From an uncultured Draconibacterium sp. (GTDB lineage Bacteria; Bacteroidota; Bacteroidia; Bacteroidales; Prolixibacteraceae): a stretch of DNA of 64,000 nt. Where the stretch lies: the NCBI RefSeq assembly GCF_963677565.1, contig NZ_OY781981.1, forward strand, positions 2,591,001 to 2,655,000, read 5' to 3'. The notes under the pieces are model-generated. The model was given only the letters and a program-made list of their open reading frames with translations. It was not told the DNA's origin and did not search any database. Below, one piece after another: positions 59,886 through 64,000 of this stretch. Every line of letters starts with the position of its first letter. The stretch's first letter is position 1. Made by a program: the position numbers and the translations under genes.

Positions 59886-61436
59886 GTGAGTAGCGATTTA
59901 ATAATTGATGTAACTCCATCCGAAATTGTTATTGCCTTACAGGAAAAGAAAAAGCTAGCAGAGCTAACCAGAGAAAGAAGCGGGGCAAAATTCGCTGTCG
60001 GAGATATTTATCTCGGCAAAGTGAAAAAAATTATGCCCAGTCTTAACGCTGCTTTTATCGACGTAGGTTACAGTAAAGACGCTTTTTTACATTACCTCGA
60101 CATGGGGCCACAATTCGCCACATTAAACAAATTCCTGCGAATTGCCTCGTCACGAAAGAATAAGATTTCTTCCATTTCAAAAATTCATTCGGAACCCGAC
60201 ATTAACAAAGAAGGTAAAGTAAATGAGCTATTAAAAGTTGGCCAGAAAATATTGGTTCAGGTTGCAAAAGAACCAATTAACACCAAAGGCCCGCGTTTAA
60301 CGTCCGAAATCTCTATTGCAGGAAGGAATTTAGTTTTAATGCCATTTAGCGACAAAATTTCGGTGTCGCAAAAAATCAGGTCAACTGAAGAAAAAAACCG
60401 GCTGAAAAAACTAATTCAAAGTATTAAACCCCGCAAATATGGAGTAATAATACGCACTGTAGCAGAAGGTAAAAAAGTAGCAGAACTCGACAAAGAGCTT
60501 CGACGTTTGGTAGAAAAGTGGGAAACCACCTTTCAAAAGCTTCGCAGAGCACAGGCCCCTTCGCTGATTATTGGCGAAATGGACCGAACAACAGCCCTGT
60601 TGCGCGATATTTATCATCCCAACTTCAATAGCATTATTGTAAACGACCAATCGGTAGCGTCAGAAATTGCCGATTACATAGGTAGCATTCAGGCCGACAA
60701 GAAAAAGATAGTTAAATACTACAAAGGACGTCAGCCAATTTTCGAACATTACGGCATTGATAAACAAATAAAAGCCTCGTTCGGAAAAACCGTATCATTT
60801 AAAGATGGTGCCTATTTAATCGTAGAACACACCGAAGCGTTCCATGTTATTGATGTAAACAGTGGGAATCGTGCAAGAGCCGGAAACGACCAGGAAAAGA
60901 ATGCACTGGAAGTGAACCTGGCTGCCTGCGACGAAATAGCAAGACAATTACGGTTGCGAGACATGGGTGGAATCATAGTGATTGATTTCATCGACATGCA
61001 TGTCGCGGCCAATCGCCAGAAAGTGAATGAACACATGAAGGAGATTATGGCCGACGACCGGACCAAGCACAACATCCTTCCATTAAGCAAATTCTGTCTG
61101 ATGCAAATTACCAGACAAAGAGTACGCCCGGAAGAAAAAGTGGAGACTGCCGAGAGCTGTCCTACTTGTAAAGGAAGTGGAAAAGTTGTGCCTACTGTAT
61201 TATTTGCCGACGATATCGACGGTAAAGTTAACTACGCGCTAAAGGAACTGAACAAGAAGAAACTGAACCTGAAAGTTCATCCTTATACAGCTGCATACCT
61301 TACAAAAGGATGGAAAAGCACGCAGAACAAGTGGTTTTTCAAATACCTTAAATGGGTAAGTGTTGAAGCTGTAAATTCGTATTCCTACCTGGAATACCAT
61401 TTTTTTGACGAGAATGAGGAAGAAATCATTTTATAA
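59886..61436 (+). CDS. rng: Ribonuclease G (RNase E/G family)
   Basis: The 516-residue endoribonuclease has an S1 domain near the N-terminus (AVGDIYLGKVKKIMPSLNAA), catalytic DNase I-like residues in FHVIDVNSGNRA and GGIIVIDFIDM, and the zinc-link motif CPTCKGSGKV. It processes rRNA and mRNA. The start is GTG at 59886 after AAAGG. The length is normal for RNase G rather than full RNase E. Confidence 0.95.
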   Translation: MSSDLIIDVTPSEIVIALQEKKKLAELTRERSGAKFAVGDIYLGKVKKIMPSLNAAFIDVGYSKDAFLHYLDMGPQFATLNKFLRIASSRKNKISSISKIHSEPDINKEGKVNELLKVGQKILVQVAKEPINTKGPRLTSEISIAGRNLVLMPFSDKISVSQKIRSTEEKNRLKKLIQSIKPRKYGVIIRTVAEGKKVAELDKELRRLVEKWETTFQKLRRAQAPSLIIGEMDRTTALLRDIYHPNFNSIIVNDQSVASEIADYIGSIQADKKKIVKYYKGRQPIFEHYGIDKQIKASFGKTVSFKDGAYLIVEHTEAFHVIDVNSGNRARAGNDQEKNALEVNLAACDEIARQLRLRDMGGIIVIDFIDMHVAANRQKVNEHMKEIMADDRTKHNILPLSKFCLMQITRQRVRPEEKVETAESCPTCKGSGKVVPTVLFADDIDGKVNYALKELNKKKLNLKVHPYTAAYLTKGWKSTQNKWFFKYLKWVSVEAVNSYSYLEYHFFDENEEEIIL

Positions 61437-61441
61437 AAGGA

Positions 61442-61468
61442 AAGCCGTTCATTATTGAGCGGCTTTTT
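61442..61468 (+). terminator. Rho-independent terminator after RNase G
   Basis: AAGCCGTTC and GAGCGGCTT pair with one G-U pair around ATTATT, followed by five more T after the arm. Confidence 0.85.
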
Positions 61469-61498
61469 TTATTTTCGCAGTAACGCAAAATAATTCCG

Positions 61499-62578
61499 AT
61501 GTCGTTAAAAAAGCTGCTCCACATAGTTATTCCCGTATTTATTGCCGGTTCTTGCTTTGGATTGGAAATTAAAGGAAAGATTGATCTGTCAGAAGAGTGG
61601 CAGCCAAAAGTTTTTCTGGCATTGTTAAATACTCCCGAAGATATTTTTCTGGCATCACCCGATTTTATTATCGCAGAAACATTTATAAATCCCGATGGGA
61701 GTTTTGTAGTCAATACTCAGTCGGTGCCCGATGATGATCGATTTTACCGCCTGTATTTGGTACGGGGTGACAACGCATCGGTAGAATTCAGTGACACACA
61801 AAACAAAAACTACTTTCACTTACTATTAAACCGTCAATCGGAGGTTGAACTGACTGCAACAACAATAAATAATTCGCTTGAGGTTCGGGATTTCTCCGGA
61901 AGTGCAGACAGTAAGGCGATCTTTGAATTTGATAAAAAGTACCAGGAACAAAGCAAAGAACTGAGTGGTGAATTGCCTAAAGCAAAAAGTACTTTTCTTT
62001 CGCAGGAGCTTGAATCGTTTATTCATACTATCGTTGCCAATTCAGAAAATCCGTATGTTGGGCTTTATGCCTTGTATCATATTGAGGATAAGGAAACCGA
62101 CTTTTTAAGAAACAGCGAATTTTATTTTAATTTTCAAAAACGACTTGAAGAAGAACTTTCGGTAACACCATATACTGAGGCTTACTCGGAGCTTTTAGAT
62201 GAACTTATCGGCTTTCGTGTATTTGTATGCGAAATGCCCGGAGTACAACCCAAATGGAAAGATTGGATGATGATAATTGAAGCTGTTATTATTTTCGTTC
62301 TGATTGTCATTTTGTATGGTTTTTACCGGCAATTGCAGAAAATACGTGACCGGGAAAACAATCCTGTTAACAATATGAAATCCCTTTATGATGGATTAAC
62401 CCTAAAACAACAGGAAATATTGGGTCTTCTGGTTGAAGGAAAGACCAACAAGGAAATAGCACAAGAACTCTTTGTTGAATTAAGTACAGTGAAGACGCAT
62501 ATTAATAACATATACAGGCAGTTAAATGTGTCTACCCGTAAAGATGCAGTCGACTTTTATCGCTCGATAAAAAGGTAA
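61499..62578 (+). CDS. Membrane-tethered LuxR-type transcriptional regulator
   Basis: The 359-residue protein has an N-terminal signal or anchor (about 5-20), a presumed periplasmic domain (about 22-250) that resembles the DUF4369-type domain of exported thiol-disulfide proteins (LEIKGKIDLSEEWQPKVFLA, then NPDGSFVV), one membrane helix (about 257-278: IIEAVIIFVLIVILYGFYR) and a cytoplasmic LuxR HTH (about 295-355: LTLKQQEILGLLVEGKTNKE). It is a one-piece membrane sensor-regulator. It lies before dsbD and may respond to an envelope signal. The target genes are unknown. Confidence 0.85.
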   Translation: MSLKKLLHIVIPVFIAGSCFGLEIKGKIDLSEEWQPKVFLALLNTPEDIFLASPDFIIAETFINPDGSFVVNTQSVPDDDRFYRLYLVRGDNASVEFSDTQNKNYFHLLLNRQSEVELTATTINNSLEVRDFSGSADSKAIFEFDKKYQEQSKELSGELPKAKSTFLSQELESFIHTIVANSENPYVGLYALYHIEDKETDFLRNSEFYFNFQKRLEEELSVTPYTEAYSELLDELIGFRVFVCEMPGVQPKWKDWMMIIEAVIIFVLIVILYGFYRQLQKIRDRENNPVNNMKSLYDGLTLKQQEILGLLVEGKTNKEIAQELFVELSTVKTHINNIYRQLNVSTRKDAVDFYRSIKR

Positions 62579-62579
62579 G

Positions 62580-62601
62580 AATAGGGGGTCTAGACCCTAT
62601 T
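62580..62601 (+). terminator. Hairpin after LuxR-type gene
   Basis: AATAGGG and CCCTATT pair around a GGTCTAGA loop right after the stop codon. The U-tract is weak (TTTC), so termination efficiency is uncertain. Confidence 0.5.
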
Positions 62602-62763
62602 TCAAACCCCGTCTAAGTACTTTTTGTTAAACTGATTAATCAATTTTATTGTTATCACTTTTAGTTTTGTATAATCCAATAACGTTTGGATAAAGGCATC
62701 ACAAGAATGCCTCGATTAAAAAACTAAAAGTAAATCACTAGTTTATTTTCAAAAACAAGAGCA

Positions 62764-64000
62764 ATGAAACGAATACTTTTTGCTGTTTTTCTACTCACAA
62801 CATCGCTACTGGCATCTTCACAAATTGTAGAACCAGTAAAGTGGAGTTTTTCACAAAACAAAATATCTGATAACGAGTTTGAACTGGTATTCACCGCAAA
62901 AATGGAAGAAGGTTGGCACATGTATTCAACCGATCTGCCGGAAGGTGGCCCGATAAAAACCAGTTTCTATTTCGAAAATATTGAAAATGCGGAGTTAGTA
63001 GGAGAGCCACTGCCAAATAAGGAAGTGACTGAAGAATTTGACCAGTCATTCCAAATGGATCTGCGATGGTTTGAAGAAGAGGTATCTTTTACGCAAAAAG
63101 TAAAGGTTACAGGTACCGGTACTGTTGGAGGTTACGTAGAGTTTATGAGTTGTAACGACGAAACCTGCACGCCGCCGATGGATGCTGAATTCTCTTTTGA
63201 ATTAGCTGGAGGAACCCAACAAACTGCCGATGCCGGAACAATGGACAACAGCAGCAATAGAAATTACTGGAGTATTTTCTTTCTTGCATTTTTAGGCGGA
63301 TTAGCAGCATTGTTAACTCCGTGTGTTTTTCCAATGATTCCAATGACAGTAAGCTTTTTTACCAAACAGAGTAAGACAAAAGCCAAAGGAATCAGAAACG
63401 GAATCTGGTATGGAATATCGATTATTCTTATTTATGTGATATTAGGAACAGTTGTTACCGCAGCGTTTGGGGCAGAGAGCTTAAACAGTCTTTCTACCAA
63501 TCCTTGGTTTAACCTGTTTTTTGCACTGCTTCTGTTTGTATTTGCCTTTTCTTTCATGGGGGCATTTGAAATTGTATTACCCAGCAGCTGGGTAAATGCA
63601 GTCGATAAAAAAGCCGACAAAGGAGGATTGTTGGGAATATTCTTTATGGCTTTTGCACTGGCACTGGTTTCATTCTCGTGCACCGGGCCAATTGTTGGAG
63701 CTTTGATTGTTGAAGCTGCACGAAGTGGTGGTCTTGCACCCGTAGTCGGAATGTTAGGATTCTCGCTGGCACTTGCAATTCCATTTGCATTGTTTGCAGC
63801 TTTCCCGGGATGGTTAAACTCGCTGCCAAAATCGGGCGGTTGGTTGAATTCTGTAAAAGTTGTTTTAGGCTTCCTTGAATTTGCTTTTGCGTTCAAATTC
63901 TTATCGATTGCCGATATGGTTCTTGATCTGCATATTTTGGAGCGCGAAGTATACATCGCTATCTGGATCGCCATTTTCTTAGGACTGGCACTTTATCTGT
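62764..64000 (+). CDS. dsbD: Thiol:disulfide interchange protein DsbD, 5' part (runs off window)
   Basis: The frame is open from ATG 62764 to the right edge (412 codons). After a signal peptide (MKRILFAVFLLTTSLLASSQ) comes the periplasmic DsbD N-terminal domain with a cysteine pair in MSCNDETCTPP, then the membrane domain with LLTPCVFPMIPMTVSFF and LVSFSCTGPIVGALIV, the two cysteines that carry electrons through the membrane. The thioredoxin-like C-terminal domain would lie outside the window. It supplies reductant to the periplasm, for example for cytochrome c maturation. Confidence 0.93.
   Translation, partial: MKRILFAVFLLTTSLLASSQIVEPVKWSFSQNKISDNEFELVFTAKMEEGWHMYSTDLPEGGPIKTSFYFENIENAELVGEPLPNKEVTEEFDQSFQMDLRWFEEEVSFTQKVKVTGTGTVGGYVEFMSCNDETCTPPMDAEFSFELAGGTQQTADAGTMDNSSNRNYWSIFFLAFLGGLAALLTPCVFPMIPMTVSFFTKQSKTKAKGIRNGIWYGISIILIYVILGTVVTAAFGAESLNSLSTNPWFNLFFALLLFVFAFSFMGAFEIVLPSSWVNAVDKKADKGGLLGIFFMAFALALVSFSCTGPIVGALIVEAARSGGLAPVVGMLGFSLALAIPFALFAAFPGWLNSLPKSGGWLNSVKVVLGFLEFAFAFKFLSIADMVLDLHILEREVYIAIWIAIFLGLALYL

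Noticed and set aside
62580..62763. Promoter with exact TAnnTTTG before dsbD
   Set aside because: The nearest match is TAACGTTTG with three spacer bases instead of two, so I did not call it.

Overview
The window is a chromosomal segment of a Bacteroidota bacterium, probably an environmental Bacteroidales/Marinilabiliales-type organism; the lineage below phylum is inference. The phylum call rests on gliding-motility genes gldD and gldE beside ssb and mutY, a short primary sigma factor without region 1.1, a FeoA-FeoB fusion, BtuG-like surface B12 capture, and promoter boxes of the form TAnnTTTG before several genes. No rRNA, prophage, transposase or CRISPR array was seen. There is one tRNA (Arg, ACG).

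Layout. 1-600: 3' part of truA. 0.6-6.3 kb: an AraC-type regulator divergent from a four-gene operon that together encodes the D-hydroxyproline route for trans-4-hydroxy-L-proline (epimerase, oxidase, deaminase, semialdehyde dehydrogenase). 6.4-19.9 kb: a cobalamin region under two cobalamin riboswitches. The first heads btuF-like, cobO, btuC- and btuD-like genes. The second heads a TonB-dependent receptor, a BtuG-like propeller lipoprotein, a transcobalamin-like DUF4430 protein, then cobU, cobT, cobS, cobC, cobQ and cbiB/cobD. This serves uptake and nucleotide-loop assembly, not corrin ring synthesis. 19.9-21.1 kb: a gene-poor stretch with four near-identical ~95 bp units that look like small minus-strand transcription cassettes. 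21.1-24.3 kb (minus): TPR/SPOR protein, clpS, nfeD, floA. 24.4-33.0 kb (plus): bcp, recA, a threonine cluster (thrA, alternative homoserine kinase, thrC), primary sigma factor, rpe. 33.0-35.7 kb (minus): feoAB fusion and a Cys-rich companion.

35.9-45.1 kb is the most accessory part: an unrecognised gene with an unusually strong Shine-Dalgarno sequence, tRNA-Arg, and a minus-strand run of an S41 peptidase, Vat-like acetyltransferase, alpha/beta-fold protein without its nucleophile, beta-lactamase-fold hydrolase, beta-barrel protein and a TolB-TPR-AraC regulator. These are followed by a symporter remnant and an A+T-rich membrane GNAT protein. 45.4-49.5 kb: trehalose-phosphate synthase/phosphatase fusion and a GH15 enzyme. 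49.5-52.8 kb: MarR regulator, dinB, a membrane-anchored hydrolase, and a GIY-YIG nuclease gene bracketed by inverted repeats. 52.8-59.2 kb (minus): pgl, zwf, phosphopantetheinyl transferase, gldD, gldE, ssb, mutY. 59.4-64.0 kb (plus): HU, a 30-residue basic mS38/bS22-like protein, RNase G, a membrane-tethered LuxR-type regulator, and the 5' part of dsbD, which runs off the end.

Most of the window is ordinary core metabolism. The parts most worth a second look are the four-copy RNA-like element (19.9-21.0 kb), the nuclease gene between inverted repeats (52.45-52.83 kb), the B12 capture module, the tiny basic protein at 59.67 kb, and the strong Shine-Dalgarno sequence at 35.87 kb. No homology search was run. 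Family calls are from motif recognition.
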